DNA from: Pseudoselenomonas ruminantium
GTDB lineage: Bacteria > Bacillota > Negativicutes > Selenomonadales > Selenomonadaceae
Length of the DNA: 34,133 nt
Reading direction: 5' to 3'
Assembly (NCBI GenBank): GCA_902780915.1
Contig: CACZHK010000053.1
Span: forward strand, 1-34,133
Shown here: piece after piece, positions 7,179-15,887 of the stretch
How the letters are laid out: every line of letters starts with the position of its first letter
Numbering within the stretch: position 1 is the first letter of the stretch
The notes under the pieces: generated by a model
Told to the model about the DNA's origin: nothing
Database searches by the model: none
Seen by the model: only the letters and a program-made list of their open reading frames with translations
Translations under genes and position numbers: made by a program

Positions 7179-8543
7179 TCATCTTATCCGCATACTTTCT
7201 TCCCCCTCACGCAGATAAATAGGCCCCAAGGTCAGCTGCCCATTCTCGATGGAGAAAGCATCCGTGGTCACATCCCCGGTAGCCATGTTGATGACCACGT
7301 CGCGGAAAGTGATTTTCTTTTCCTTGCCGTTGCCCACCTGCTCGAATTGGCCGGAAAAGCCGTTGAAGGGCATCAGATGATAGCTGCCGGGACCGGACTT
7401 GAAGTAGCCCCTGAGCAGCTTGGTCTTTCGCAGGCCATTCTCCTCCATCTGCAGGTTCAGATTCACCCGGCACTTGAGGGCAGAATTGCGTACGGCCTTG
7501 CCGCCCTTGATATTCTCCCCATCCATGATCAGTCCCCAGGCCTTTTCTTCAATGTCGAAATAACCTTTCGCTTCCACCTTGCCGCCAAAGATGTCCGCCT
7601 CCACATCGTGAGCAGTGAAGCGACCCTCTTCATAGTGGCAGTACCCCTGCACCCCGGTGAATTTCAAGGCAGGGAAATTCAGTTCATCAAAATGTATCTT
7701 GCCATCAAAGATGGGCTTGGGCAGCTCCCCCGTCAAACTTCCCTCCACCGTGGCCACATCCTTGAGTTTCATGCCCACATCCAAGGACTCGGGATTGCAG
7801 TCTGCCAGCTTGATGAACAAGTCATAGGTGGGGATTTCCGGGGCAAAGTCCAGCTGCCCCGTAAGGTAAAAGGCGCCTGCCTCCACCGTGCCGGAAAACT
7901 GGCCGCCGGTGAGGCTCAGATGAGTCACGCCCTTGGTATTGATCTTGCTCACCAGGTCAGCATGGCCGATGACAAAGTGGCGGCGGGGGGATTTCTTCGT
8001 GTTGCCCGGGGCCTCTGCCTCGATAGTGCCGCCCCTGAACTCCACCTGGCACTTGAAGGTGCGCTCGCCCTTGAGTCCCACCATGGAAAGGCCCGGTTCC
8101 TTTTTCTTTTTCTTCTCCTCCTTCGGCTCACTCGGAGGACGGAAGCCTGTGAGTTCCATATTTTCATTGAAAATCAAATGCAGGTAAGCTCCCTCCATGC
8201 GCACATAGGTGACACTGCGGCTGCCCACACGGCGCAGAAGCACATCCCAGGGCTTGATGTGGAACTCTCCCTCGGGAATCTCTGCCAAGAGCACGCCCTC
8301 AGGATTTCTCCAAACCAGATCTTCAAAGGTCACGCACCCCAGCGGCGTGGCAGAAATCCTCCCCACCGTCACTGTGCCGGGAAAAAGCTGGCGATGCTCC
8401 GCCACAAAGTTGAAGATGCCGGCGGCACGGTAGCTGAGAAAGACCAGAAGGCCGTATGCTATCACAGGCACAGCCAGAAAGAGAACCAATCCCACCTTCA
8501 GCCAGCGCTTGTGCTCATGTATGAATTTGTTTATAATAGACAC
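7179..8543 (-). CDS. AsmA-like envelope protein
   Basis: This is a protein of about 454 residues with a short cytoplasmic N-terminus, one membrane anchor (about residues 17-38) and a large periplasmic part of beta-strand repeats such as LTGGQFSGTVEAGAFYLTGQLDF and FDGKIHFDELNFPALKFTGVQG. This layout is typical of AsmA/TamB-like proteins, which act in outer membrane lipid or protein traffic. A Lys/Glu-rich stretch (EKKKKKE) interrupts the first third. Two in-frame GTG codons lie at 8549 and 8543; the latter has GGAGG at a proper distance and is preferred. It is divergent from the asparaginase gene. The family call rests on architecture rather than on diagnostic residues. Confidence 0.65.
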   Translation of the reverse strand: MSIINKFIHEHKRWLKVGLVLFLAVPVIAYGLLVFLSYRAAGIFNFVAEHRQLFPGTVTVGRISATPLGCVTFEDLVWRNPEGVLLAEIPEGEFHIKPWDVLLRRVGSRSVTYVRMEGAYLHLIFNENMELTGFRPPSEPKEEKKKKKEPGLSMVGLKGERTFKCQVEFRGGTIEAEAPGNTKKSPRRHFVIGHADLVSKINTKGVTHLSLTGGQFSGTVEAGAFYLTGQLDFAPEIPTYDLFIKLADCNPESLDVGMKLKDVATVEGSLTGELPKPIFDGKIHFDELNFPALKFTGVQGYCHYEEGRFTAHDVEADIFGGKVEAKGYFDIEEKAWGLIMDGENIKGGKAVRNSALKCRVNLNLQMEENGLRKTKLLRGYFKSGPGSYHLMPFNGFSGQFEQVGNGKEKKITFRDVVINMATGDVTTDAFSIENGQLTLGPIYLREGEESMRIR

Positions 8544-8678
8544 ACTCACACCTCCCTTCCTTCTTAATTCAATAAAAGATCCCTGAATCCTTTAGGGCTT
8601 TTATGATACGCCCCCAGCTGCAGAGCCGGGGGACATTTTCTTCCTCGATATGTCGCGCTTCAGAAAGGACGATGCAGA

Positions 8679-9680
8679 TTGACCTGCACAGCTGAAAAAC
8701 CTAATGTGATAATCCTCGCTACCGGCGGCACCATTGCCGGCAGCGCAGCGGATGACACCGCCACCACCGGCTACCAGGCAGGTGCCCTGGGGGTGGGCGT
8801 ACTCATCAATGCCGTGCCCGAAATCAAGAACTATGCCAGTGTCAGAGGCGAGCAGATTGCCTCTCTGGACAGCAAGGACATGAGCGATGATGTATGGCTG
8901 AAGCTCTCCAAGAAAGTCAATGAGCTTCTCTCCCAAAGCGATGTGGACGGCATCGTCATCACCCACGGCACCGACACCCTGGAAGAGACCGCTTATTTCC
9001 TGAACCTCACTGTCCAGAGCAAGAAGCCTGTAGTCATCACCGGCGCCATGCGCCCCGCTACCGCCATCAGCGCTGACGGCCCCATGAACCTCCTGAACGC
9101 CGTGCGCCTGGCTGCCAGCCCCCTAGCCTTTGACCGCGGCGTGCTGGTCTGCCTCAACGACCAGATTGACAGCGCCCGCCATGTCACCAAGACCCACACC
9201 ACTTCCCTGGACACCTTCAAGTCTCCCCTGGGGCCCCTGGGCTTCATGAACGACGGGAAGCCCACTTTCTACAATCGAGTTGACCGCCGCCATGCAGGGG
9301 AGACAGAATTTGAGATAGGTGCTCTCACAGATCTTCCCTATGTGAAGATTATCTACGGCCATGCAGGCGACGATGCCCTCTTCGTAGATGCAGCCATCCA
9401 GGCAGGCGTGCGCGGCCTCGTCTACGCAGGCACCGGCAACGGCAGCATCCACCAGGAGGCCGAGGCAGCCCTTGCCCGCGCCGCCCGGGCAGGCATCATC
9501 GTAGTCCGCAGCACCCGCACAGGCAGCGGCACGGTCATTCCCGCCGAGCAGTCCTACAGCGAGGCAGGCTTCCTGGAGGGCGATTCCCTCCCTCCCCAGA
9601 AATGCCGCATCCTGCTGCAGCTGGCCCTCACCAGGACCACCGACCGCCGGCAGATCCAGCAGATGTTCTATGAATACTAA
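8679..9680 (+). CDS. ansA: L-asparaginase (type II-like, no signal peptide)
   Basis: The enzyme hydrolyses L-asparagine to aspartate and ammonia. It has both catalytic threonine motifs: ATGGTIAG at about residues 14-21 and THGTDTLEETA at about 95-105, plus ITGAMRPATAISADGP in between. The length (333 aa) is normal for the family. The ORF has no ATG; the start is TTG at 8679 with AAAGGA nine bases upstream. The sequence resembles the high-affinity periplasmic type, yet no signal peptide precedes the catalytic domain, so it should be cytoplasmic as it stands. The symbol is a general one, since type I versus II cannot be settled here. It converges on the HAD gene with a shared terminator. Confidence 0.85.
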   Translation: MTCTAEKPNVIILATGGTIAGSAADDTATTGYQAGALGVGVLINAVPEIKNYASVRGEQIASLDSKDMSDDVWLKLSKKVNELLSQSDVDGIVITHGTDTLEETAYFLNLTVQSKKPVVITGAMRPATAISADGPMNLLNAVRLAASPLAFDRGVLVCLNDQIDSARHVTKTHTTSLDTFKSPLGPLGFMNDGKPTFYNRVDRRHAGETEFEIGALTDLPYVKIIYGHAGDDALFVDAAIQAGVRGLVYAGTGNGSIHQEAEAALARAARAGIIVVRSTRTGSGTVIPAEQSYSEAGFLEGDSLPPQKCRILLQLALTRTTDRRQIQQMFYEY

Positions 9681-9682
9681 AG

Positions 9683-9720
9683 AATTACCCGCAAGGTACA
9701 AACCTTGCGGGTAATTTTAT
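9683..9720. terminator. Bidirectional terminator
   Basis: AATTACCCGCAAGG (9683-9696), loop TACAAA, CCTTGCGGGTAATT (9703-9716), a perfect 14-bp stem. It separates the convergent asparaginase and HAD genes and touches the HAD stop codon. Confidence 0.85.
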
Positions 9721-10517
9721 ATAATCCCGTTTTTCAGCAAATACTCTGCCAGCCCGTCCTCCTCATTGCTGAGGGTCACCTCCGTGGCCAGCTTCTTGAT
9801 GTCCTCCGGGGCGTTGCCCATGGCCACGCTCCTGCCGCACAGCTCCAGCATCTCCACATCATTGTAATTGTCTCCAAAGGCCAGGGAATCCTCTGCCGCA
9901 AGCTCGAAATGCTCCAGCATCACCTTGATGCCCGTGGCCTTGGAAACGCTCTTATCCATGATTTCCAGCAAATGGGCAGCGGAGCGCACCACATGGAGAT
10001 TTGGGAACCTCTCTGAGAGTTCCCGTTCCATCTGCGCATTGGTCTCCGGCTCTGCCATCACCAGGATTTTATTGGGCATGACATCAGCCAGCAGGATTTC
10101 CTCGAAATCCCTCACCTCGGCCTGTGCTCCGGTAATTTCCATCTCCCTCTGCACCTGGTCATCAATGCCCTCTACATACCAATGCCGCCCAGCATAGTAG
10201 TTCAGAGTCACCTGGGGGAAGTCCCGCTGGATGACCCCCAGCACCATGCCCGTGTCCGTGCCCTCCATGCGCTTGTCGCAGAGCACCTCCTCCCTCTCCG
10301 TCAGCACCAGTGCACCGCTGTAGCTGATGATGGGAATCTTGATGCCGATTTCCTCCGTGATAGGATAGATGGCCTCCGGCATCCGGGCCGACACCAGCAC
10401 AAAGGGCATTTTCTCCGCCAAAGCCCTGGCCGCCTTCCCCGTCTTTGGATTCACCTGACTGTCACCATTCAAAAAAGTGCCATCTATATCCGAAAAGACA
10501 ATCTTGATATCTCCCAA
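9717..10517 (-). CDS. Cof-type HAD-IIB family hydrolase
   Basis: This is a HAD phosphatase with an IIB cap. Motif I FSDIDGTFL is near the N-terminus, motif II is VSAR in FVLVSARMPEA, the Lys of motif III lies in SVSKATGIKVML, and motif IV is FGDNYNDVEML near the C-terminus. Relatives dephosphorylate sugar phosphates, flavin or PLP; the substrate cannot be told from sequence. I place the start at TTG 10517 (AGGGGG eight bases upstream), giving 266 residues; the open frame reaches a TTG at 10550 with poor spacing to a ribosome site. It is a single gene, divergent from the AEC transporter. Confidence 0.85.
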   Translation of the reverse strand: MGDIKIVFSDIDGTFLNGDSQVNPKTGKAARALAEKMPFVLVSARMPEAIYPITEEIGIKIPIISYSGALVLTEREEVLCDKRMEGTDTGMVLGVIQRDFPQVTLNYYAGRHWYVEGIDDQVQREMEITGAQAEVRDFEEILLADVMPNKILVMAEPETNAQMERELSERFPNLHVVRSAAHLLEIMDKSVSKATGIKVMLEHFELAAEDSLAFGDNYNDVEMLELCGRSVAMGNAPEDIKKLATEVTLSNEEDGLAEYLLKNGII

Positions 10518-10695
10518 CGCACACGCCCCCTGACTGTGGTTTTCAAACAATTCCTACTATATTGTAGCAATTATCACTGACAAATGTCAATCATCCTGGC
10601 TCTTTTCCGCCAAAAACCCGGCTGCCAATCCGCGCTTCCCTTCTCACCTCATCTGTGTCATAATGTTGGCAGACTAAAACAAAGGAAGTAACGCT

Positions 10696-11640
10696 ATGAC
10701 CAGTAATTTTTTCATTGCCGTGAGTGCCGTGGTGCCAATGTTCATCCTCATTGGCATTGGTGCCATGGTGAAGCAGTTGAAACTCTTGACCGAGGAGGAA
10801 CTCAATCATGTGAACCGCATGGTGTTCAAGGTTTTTTTCTGCATCATGATGTTTTACAACCTATACATGGCAGACTACGCCGCTGCCTTCAGGCCGAAGC
10901 TCATTGTCTTCGGCTGCCTGGGAGTGCTCTTTCTCTTTCTGTTGGGCATGGGCGCCGCCTACGCCTTCGAGAAGAAAGTGCCTATCCGCCGGGGAGCCAT
11001 AGCCCAGGCCATTTTCCGCAGCAACTTCGTCCTCTATGGCATCCCCCTGGTGGGCAACATCTTCGGCAGCGAGGGACTGGCCGTGCCCACCATGATGATT
11101 GCCTTCATCGTGCCTATGTACAATGTGCTGGCCGTGGTGGCGCTGGAGACTTGCCGGGGAGGCAAGCTGGACCTCTGGCCCACCTGCAAGGGCATCTTGA
11201 AAAATCCCATGATCCTGGGTGCCATCGCCGCAGGGATTGCGCGGCTCATAGGCCTGCACCTGCCCGCCCCCGTCTTGAAGCCTCTGGGGGAGGTAGCCGC
11301 CGCCACCACCCCCGTGGCCCTCATCATCCTGGGAGCCAGCTTCCGCCTTGGCACCACCAGCCATCACCGCTGGGAGCTGATCTTCTGCTCTGCCACCCGC
11401 TTGGTTCTAGCCCCCGCCCTCCTGCTGACCCTGGCCGCATGGCTGGGCTTTACGGGGGTGGACTTCGTGACCCTCATCGCCATCTTCGCCACTCCCTGCG
11501 CCGTGGCCTCCTTCGCCATGGCCCAGCAGATGGGCAGCGATGCGGAGCTGGCAGGCAACTGCGTCATCTTCACCACGGGTCTGTCCTGCTTCACTATCTT
11601 CGGCTGGATACTGGTGACCAAGACCCTGGGGCTGTTCTAA
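10696..11640 (+). CDS. AEC-family transporter
   Basis: This is a 314-residue protein with about ten hydrophobic segments spread over its whole length, typical of the auxin efflux carrier (AEC) family. Family features include a Gly-rich first helix (FILIGIGAMVKQLKLL), RSNFVLYGIPL in the middle, and a C-terminal half repeating the N-terminal fold with PCAVASFAMAQQMGSDAELA. Bacterial members export or import small organic acids such as malate or malonate; the substrate is not evident here. The start is ATG with AAAGGAAG upstream. It stands alone between a divergent HAD gene and the double-glycine peptide gene. Confidence 0.88.
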   Translation: MTSNFFIAVSAVVPMFILIGIGAMVKQLKLLTEEELNHVNRMVFKVFFCIMMFYNLYMADYAAAFRPKLIVFGCLGVLFLFLLGMGAAYAFEKKVPIRRGAIAQAIFRSNFVLYGIPLVGNIFGSEGLAVPTMMIAFIVPMYNVLAVVALETCRGGKLDLWPTCKGILKNPMILGAIAAGIARLIGLHLPAPVLKPLGEVAAATTPVALIILGASFRLGTTSHHRWELIFCSATRLVLAPALLLTLAAWLGFTGVDFVTLIAIFATPCAVASFAMAQQMGSDAELAGNCVIFTTGLSCFTIFGWILVTKTLGLF

Positions 11641-11749
11641 GGAGGCAATCTCCAAAATTTCTTCAGACATATTTTCAAAAAGGCATAACACTTTGCCTGC
11701 TCCGGGGATATAAAGGACAAAGAACATAATCTGAAAGGAGAGGAAAAAA

Positions 11750-12058
11750 ATGTCAGATGTAAATGCTATGAGCATGAATGAACTGGATGCCGTTGCCGGC
11801 GGCGGCATGATCGAAACCTACAAGGACAGCCTTGAGCTTTTCGAACGGGGTCTCTTGGATGATCACATGAACCCTGCCCGCTTAGCCGCAGGTTGGAAAA
11901 ATCTGAGCGCCAAAATAGATGCTGCTTGGGCTAAAGCCGGTATCGAAGTCATCACCAAGCCTTTGGGCGGCAATGTGTACAAAAAGGACGGCAAGGTCAT
12001 CCCCCGTGAAGCTGCCCTCCAGCACCTGAGCATGAATTTCAAGCGTGTCAGAGAGTGA
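11750..12058 (+). CDS. Peptide with double-glycine-type leader (102 aa), possible bacteriocin/RiPP precursor
   Basis: The first 19 residues, MSDVNAMSMNELDAVAGGG, look like a double-glycine leader of the type cut by peptidase-containing ABC transporters: ELDAVAGG matches the usual EL..V.GG pattern with the cut expected after residue 18. The remaining 83 or so residues are polar, contain no cysteine, and include a second GG (about residues 73-74). Without Cys it cannot be a lanthipeptide or sactipeptide, so an unmodified bacteriocin-like or signalling protein is more plausible. A strong ribosome site (AAAGGAGAGG) and its own terminator mark it as a separate, well-translated gene. No transporter, immunity or modification gene lies next to it. 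Confidence 0.7.
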   Translation: MSDVNAMSMNELDAVAGGGMIETYKDSLELFERGLLDDHMNPARLAAGWKNLSAKIDAAWAKAGIEVITKPLGGNVYKKDGKVIPREAALQHLSMNFKRVRE

Positions 12059-12073
12059 TTGAAAACTGAAAAT

Positions 12074-12116
12074 AAAAAACGACCATGCAGAACTGCTCCC
12101 TCATGGTCGTTTTTTA
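12074..12116. terminator. Bidirectional terminator
   Basis: AAAAAACGACCATG (12074-12087) pairs with CATGGTCGTTTTTT (12102-12115). It serves both the double-glycine peptide gene and the convergent gyrA. Confidence 0.88.
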
Positions 12117-12136
12117 TTTCAATTTCAAGCTGTCAA

Positions 12137-14474
12137 TTATTCGTTTTTCTGCTCCACCGTAGCCAGAGCCACCACCTGGTCTTCTTCCCCGGTGGACATG
12201 AGCTTCACGCCCTGTGAACTGCGCCCATACACAGAGATATCCGCCACGTTCATGCGGATGACGATGCCCCCTGCGGTGATCAGCATCAGCTCCTGATCCT
12301 CATTGACCACCTTGATGCCTACCACGGGGCCGGTCTTTTCCGTGACCTTCAGGTTGATGATGCCCTTGCCGCCGCGGCTCTGGGTGCGGTATTCCTCCAC
12401 AGAGGTGCGCTTGCCGAAGCCTTCCTCGGTGACGGTGAGGACTTCTGCATTGCGGCGCAGGAGATCCATGCCTACCACTTCATCCCCCTCCCGGAGGCTG
12501 ATGCCCTTCACGCCACGGGCGCTGCGGCCCATAGCTCTCACATCTTCCTCGGAGAAGGCAATGGCCATGCCGGACTTGGTGCCCAGCATGAGGCTGCTTT
12601 CACCATCCGTGGGCTTCACGCCTATGAGCACATCATCGTCGTCCAAAGAGAGGGCGATGAGGCCCACCTTGCGGATATTGGCGAACTCGGACACGGCGGT
12701 TTTCTTCACAATGCCCTTGCGGGTAGCCATGAAGAGGAACTGGTCATCGCCTACCCCCTTCACCTGGATGATGGCCTGGATCTTCTCCTCACTTTCCAGC
12801 TGCAGGAGGTTGATGAGAGCCGTGCCCTTGGCCTGACGGCTGGACTCGGGAATCTCATAAGCCTTCAGCTGGAACACCCGGCCACGGCTGGTGAAGAAGA
12901 GGATGGTGTGGTGGGTGGTGGTGATGAGGATATCCTCCACAAAATCCGCTTCCTTGGTGGCCATGCCCTTGATGCCCACGCCGCCACGCTTCTGGTTCTT
13001 GTAAGTAGCCAAGGGCATGCGCTTGATATAGTCATTGTGGGAAAGGGTGATGACCACATCTTCCTCGGCAATCAGGTCTTCCACATCAATCTCGGAGGTG
13101 TCCACCGTGAGCTTGGTGCGGCGCTCGTCGCCGTACTTTTCCTTCACGGCCCGCAGCTCGTCCTTGATGATGGCAAGGACCTTCTGCTCGTCTGCCAGGA
13201 TAGCCTTGTACTCCTCGATGGCCTTCAAGGTATCCTTGTACTCCTCTTCAATCTTCTCCCGTTCCAGGCCGGTGAGGCGCTGAAGGCGCAGGTCAAGGAT
13301 AGCCTGAGCCTGCTTGTCGGAAAGCTTGAAGCCCGTCATGAGGGCTTCCTTGGCGATCTCTGCCGTGCGGCTCTCGCGGATGGTGGTGATCACCGCATCA
13401 AGGTTGTCAAGAGCGATGGTCAAGCCTTCCAAGATATGAGCGCGAGCCTCGGCCTTGGCCAGTTCGTAGCGGGTACGCCTGGTGATGACATCTTCCTGGT
13501 GCTTGATGTAGTAGTGGAGCACTTCCTTCAGGTTCAGCACCTGGGGCTTGCCATCCACCAACGCCAGCATGATGACGCCGAAGCTGTCCTGCAGCTGGGT
13601 GTGCTTGTAAAGCTGGTTCAGCACCACATTGGCATTGGCATCCTTGCGCAGGTCGATGACAATGCGCATGCCGCTCCTGATAGGGCAGCTCTGTCACAAT
13701 GATGCGGGGCTTGCCATTGGACTGAGTCTCGATATGAGCCTTGGCCCGCATCTTGATGATGCCGCGCCCCGTCATATAGGCAGAACGGATGCCCTCATGG
13801 CCCAGCACCAGGCCCCCTGTGGGGAAGTCCGGCCCCTTGATGACCCCCATGAGCTCTTCTATCTCGGCCTCAGGGTTATCAATGAGCATCAAGGTACCAT
13901 CAATGACCTCGCTGAGGTTATGGGGCGGGATGTTCGTAGCCATGCCTACGGCGATGCCTGCGGTGCCATTCACCAGGAGCTGCGGGAACTTGGCCGGCAG
14001 CACAGCGGGCTCCTTCAGGGACTCGTCGTAGTTGGGCACGAAGTCCACGGTATCCTTGTCGATGTCCTGCAGCATGACCTCGGAAATCTTGGACATGCGC
14101 ACCTCGGTGTAACGCATGGCAGCCGCAGGGTCGCCGTCCACGGAGCCAAAGTTGCCGTGGCCGTCTGCCAGCATATAGCGCATGGAGAAGTCCTGCGCCA
14201 TGCGCACGATGGCATCGTAAACAGAGCTATCACCATGAGGGTGATATTTACCCAGAACTTCACCGACGATACGCGCCGATTTCTTGTAGGGCTTGGTAGA
14301 TCCCATACCCGCCTCCTGCATAGCGTACAGGATACGGCGATGCACAGGCTTCAATCCGTCCCTGACATCCGGCAGGGCGCGGGCCACGATAACGCTCATG
14401 GCGTAGTCGATATACGCCGTCTTCATCTGGTGCCCCAGATCTACCGGCACAATCTTGCCTTGACCAAAATCCAC
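12137..14474 (-). pseudogene. gyrA: DNA gyrase subunit A, interrupted by an apparent internal deletion
   Basis: GyrA cuts and rejoins DNA within the A2B2 gyrase. The 5' part (14474 to about 13677) starts with GTG and has the active Tyr in [10 protein letters not shown] (residue 122) and a wild-type-looking quinolone region with Ser83 and Asp87. The 3' part (to 12137) carries the C-terminal beta-propeller with the GyrA box variant QSRGGKG, which separates it from ParC. At 13675-13677 the frame breaks: TELPYQ is joined directly to SGMRIVI, whereas family members have about 31 residues in between (the VNKARLIEKIAELV to RDESDR segment). About 92 bases seem missing, which also shifts the frame. 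As gyrA is essential, an assembly gap is likelier than a real loss; a second gyrA elsewhere is the alternative. Confidence 0.85.
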
Positions 14475-14618
14475 GTTCTCACCTCAAAATCTATGTTTGG
14501 AAAATAACTGACCTTTCTAAAGGTAGAAAAAACCTATCATTTCATTATAACCCATTTATGTATATTTCGCTATAGGCGGAATATGCCAAGTTTCCATAAC
14601 TGCACATAACTCTCCAAA

Positions 14619-14664
14619 AAGGATTTCCTTCACCTTATATTAAGGATTTCCTTCACCTTATATT
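14619..14664. repeat. Perfect 23-bp tandem direct repeat, two copies
   Basis: AAGGATTTCCTTCACCTTATATT occurs at 14619-14641 and again at 14642-14664 without a mismatch. Each copy holds a small dyad, AAGGA-TT-TCCTT, so the pair could be two operator sites roughly two helical turns apart. A recent slippage duplication is equally possible. Confidence 0.8.
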
Positions 14665-14751
14665 GGATACTATAAGATACCATAAACCCCTGCTAAAAAC
14701 AACAACAGCAATATCCCTAAGCAACGAAACCTTGCTTGGCGTAATAGTATG

Positions 14752-14823
14752 TTTACTTTCTGGCTAATTCAGATTATGCTATTAGCAAGAAAGTAAATTT
14801 GCAATCTAGCCAGCAGCAAATTT
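14752..14823 (+). promoter_or_regulatory. Inverted repeats in the leader of the GNAT gene
   Basis: TTTACTTTCTGGCTAAT (14752-14768) is inverted at 14781-14797 with one mismatch and a 12-base loop. AAATTTGC (14795-14802) is inverted at 14816-14823, next to the AAAGGA ribosome site. The two structures share three bases and so could exclude each other, or be protein binding sites. No T run follows the first, so it is not a terminator. Confidence 0.5.
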
Positions 14824-14837
14824 GAAAGGAACCACTA

Positions 14838-15242
14838 ATGGAATACAGAATCGTCGCGGGAGCAGAACAAATAAGCAGCACAGATGTCCTCCGCCTTCTC
14901 AAAATGACATATTGGGCAGACAACCGCCCCCTTGCGCAGATTGAAAAGTCCATGCAAAATTCGGCCTGCTATGGCCTGCGCCTTGATGGGGAGGGCAAGC
15001 TTGTCGGTTTCGCCAGGGTCATCAGCGACTATGCAACCACTTATTACCTTTGCGATGTAATCATTGATACGGCCTATCGGCACATGGGGCTGGGCACGGC
15101 TCTGGTGTCCCACATCGTATCATTGCCGGAATACGCGGGGCTGCGCGGGGTGTTGATAACGCGGGATGCACATAACCTTTATAGGAAATTTGGATTTGAA
15201 GTATTGAATGACCGGGCTATGGTGAAACCAAATGTGGTATAA
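14838..15242 (+). CDS. GNAT-family N-acetyltransferase
   Basis: This 134-residue protein has the GNAT fold. Strands in GKLVGFARVISDYATTYYLCDVII precede the acetyl-CoA pyrophosphate loop YRHMGLGTALVSHIV (about residues 80-94, the R/Q-x-x-G-x-G/A pattern), and the C-terminal HNLYRKFGFEVL motif is typical. Members acetylate small amines, aminoglycosides or protein N-termini; the substrate is unknown. The start is ATG with AAAGGA eight bases before. It is followed 48 bases on by a Uma2-like gene and preceded by inverted repeats suggesting regulated expression. Confidence 0.85.
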   Translation: MEYRIVAGAEQISSTDVLRLLKMTYWADNRPLAQIEKSMQNSACYGLRLDGEGKLVGFARVISDYATTYYLCDVIIDTAYRHMGLGTALVSHIVSLPEYAGLRGVLITRDAHNLYRKFGFEVLNDRAMVKPNVV

Positions 15243-15290
15243 TGGCATTAGATTATAGGGACTCAGCATCATCTGGGGGAGGGCATGGAA

Positions 15291-15842
15291 ATGGAAGCAT
15301 TGCTTGATTATCAAAAGTCAGAACTGATAGACGGAGTGGTCTACAATATGAGTCCAGCTAGTATAAAGCATATACGCATACAGAGAAGACTTTCCATCAT
15401 CATTGGCAACTTTTTGCGCGGCAAAAGATGCGAAGTATTCTCGGAAGCAGAGGTAAGACTTGATGAAAACAACAAATTCATCCCCGACCTCTGCATTATC
15501 TGCACCCCCTCCCAGGTAAAAACCAGCTACATAGAGGGTGCCCCGGATTTTGTGGTGGAGATTCTCTCCCCCAGCACCCGCAAAAAAGATTTGACGGCTA
15601 AGAAATCCGCCTACGAAAAATTTGGCGTGAAAGAATACTGGATCATCGACCCCAAGGGCGAATCCATTGACGCTTACCTCCTCAAAGACGGAAAGTTCGA
15701 GCTGGACTCCACCTGCCACAACATCCCAGAGGAAGAGTTGGCTGAGATGCATGAGGAAGACCGGGAAAAGATTCAGCTGGCCTTGAAAATCAGCCTTTAT
15801 GATGAGCTGACCATAACCGCCAAGGAAGTGTTTGAAGACTAA
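15291..15842 (+). CDS. Uma2-family (DUF820) putative endonuclease
   Basis: This protein of about 183 residues belongs to the Uma2/DUF820 branch of the PD-(D/E)xK nuclease superfamily. The visible catalytic frame is FIPDLCII (Asp), DFVVEILSPSTRKKDL (Glu, then Lys) and YEKFGVKEYWIIDP. Uma2 proteins are very common in Cyanobacteria and scattered in Firmicutes, often near mobile DNA; their biological role is not settled. I take the second ATG (15291) as start because the GGGGGAGGG site abuts the first one at 15285. It ends just before a strong terminator and may be cotranscribed with the GNAT gene. Confidence 0.82.
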   Translation: MEALLDYQKSELIDGVVYNMSPASIKHIRIQRRLSIIIGNFLRGKRCEVFSEAEVRLDENNKFIPDLCIICTPSQVKTSYIEGAPDFVVEILSPSTRKKDLTAKKSAYEKFGVKEYWIIDPKGESIDAYLLKDGKFELDSTCHNIPEEELAEMHEEDREKIQLALKISLYDELTITAKEVFED

Positions 15843-15845
15843 AAG

Positions 15846-15880
15846 AGCCTGCCGCCCTCGATGGACGGCAGGCTTTCTTT
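15846..15880 (+). terminator. Rho-independent terminator after the Uma2 gene
   Basis: AGCCTGCCG (15846-15854) pairs with CGGCAGGCT (15866-15874), followed by TTCTTT. It lies between two convergent genes (Uma2-like and Ppx/GppA). Confidence 0.85.
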
Positions 15881-15887
15881 ATGCCTG

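Larger units (their letters stand above)
14475..14837. other. Intergenic region between gyrA and the GNAT gene
   Basis: No gene is seen in these 363 bases. They hold an ACCTTT-CT-AAAGGT dyad (14511-14524), a minus-strand TATAAT (14544-14549) that may be the gyrA -10 box without a clear -35, a 23-bp tandem repeat, and two inverted repeats before the GNAT start. The stretch is AT-rich compared with the flanking genes. Confidence 0.6.

Noticed and set aside
7005..8567. 520-codon plus-strand open frame opposite the AsmA-like gene
   Set aside because: It is a shadow of GC-rich minus-strand codons; no ribosome site and no family resemblance.
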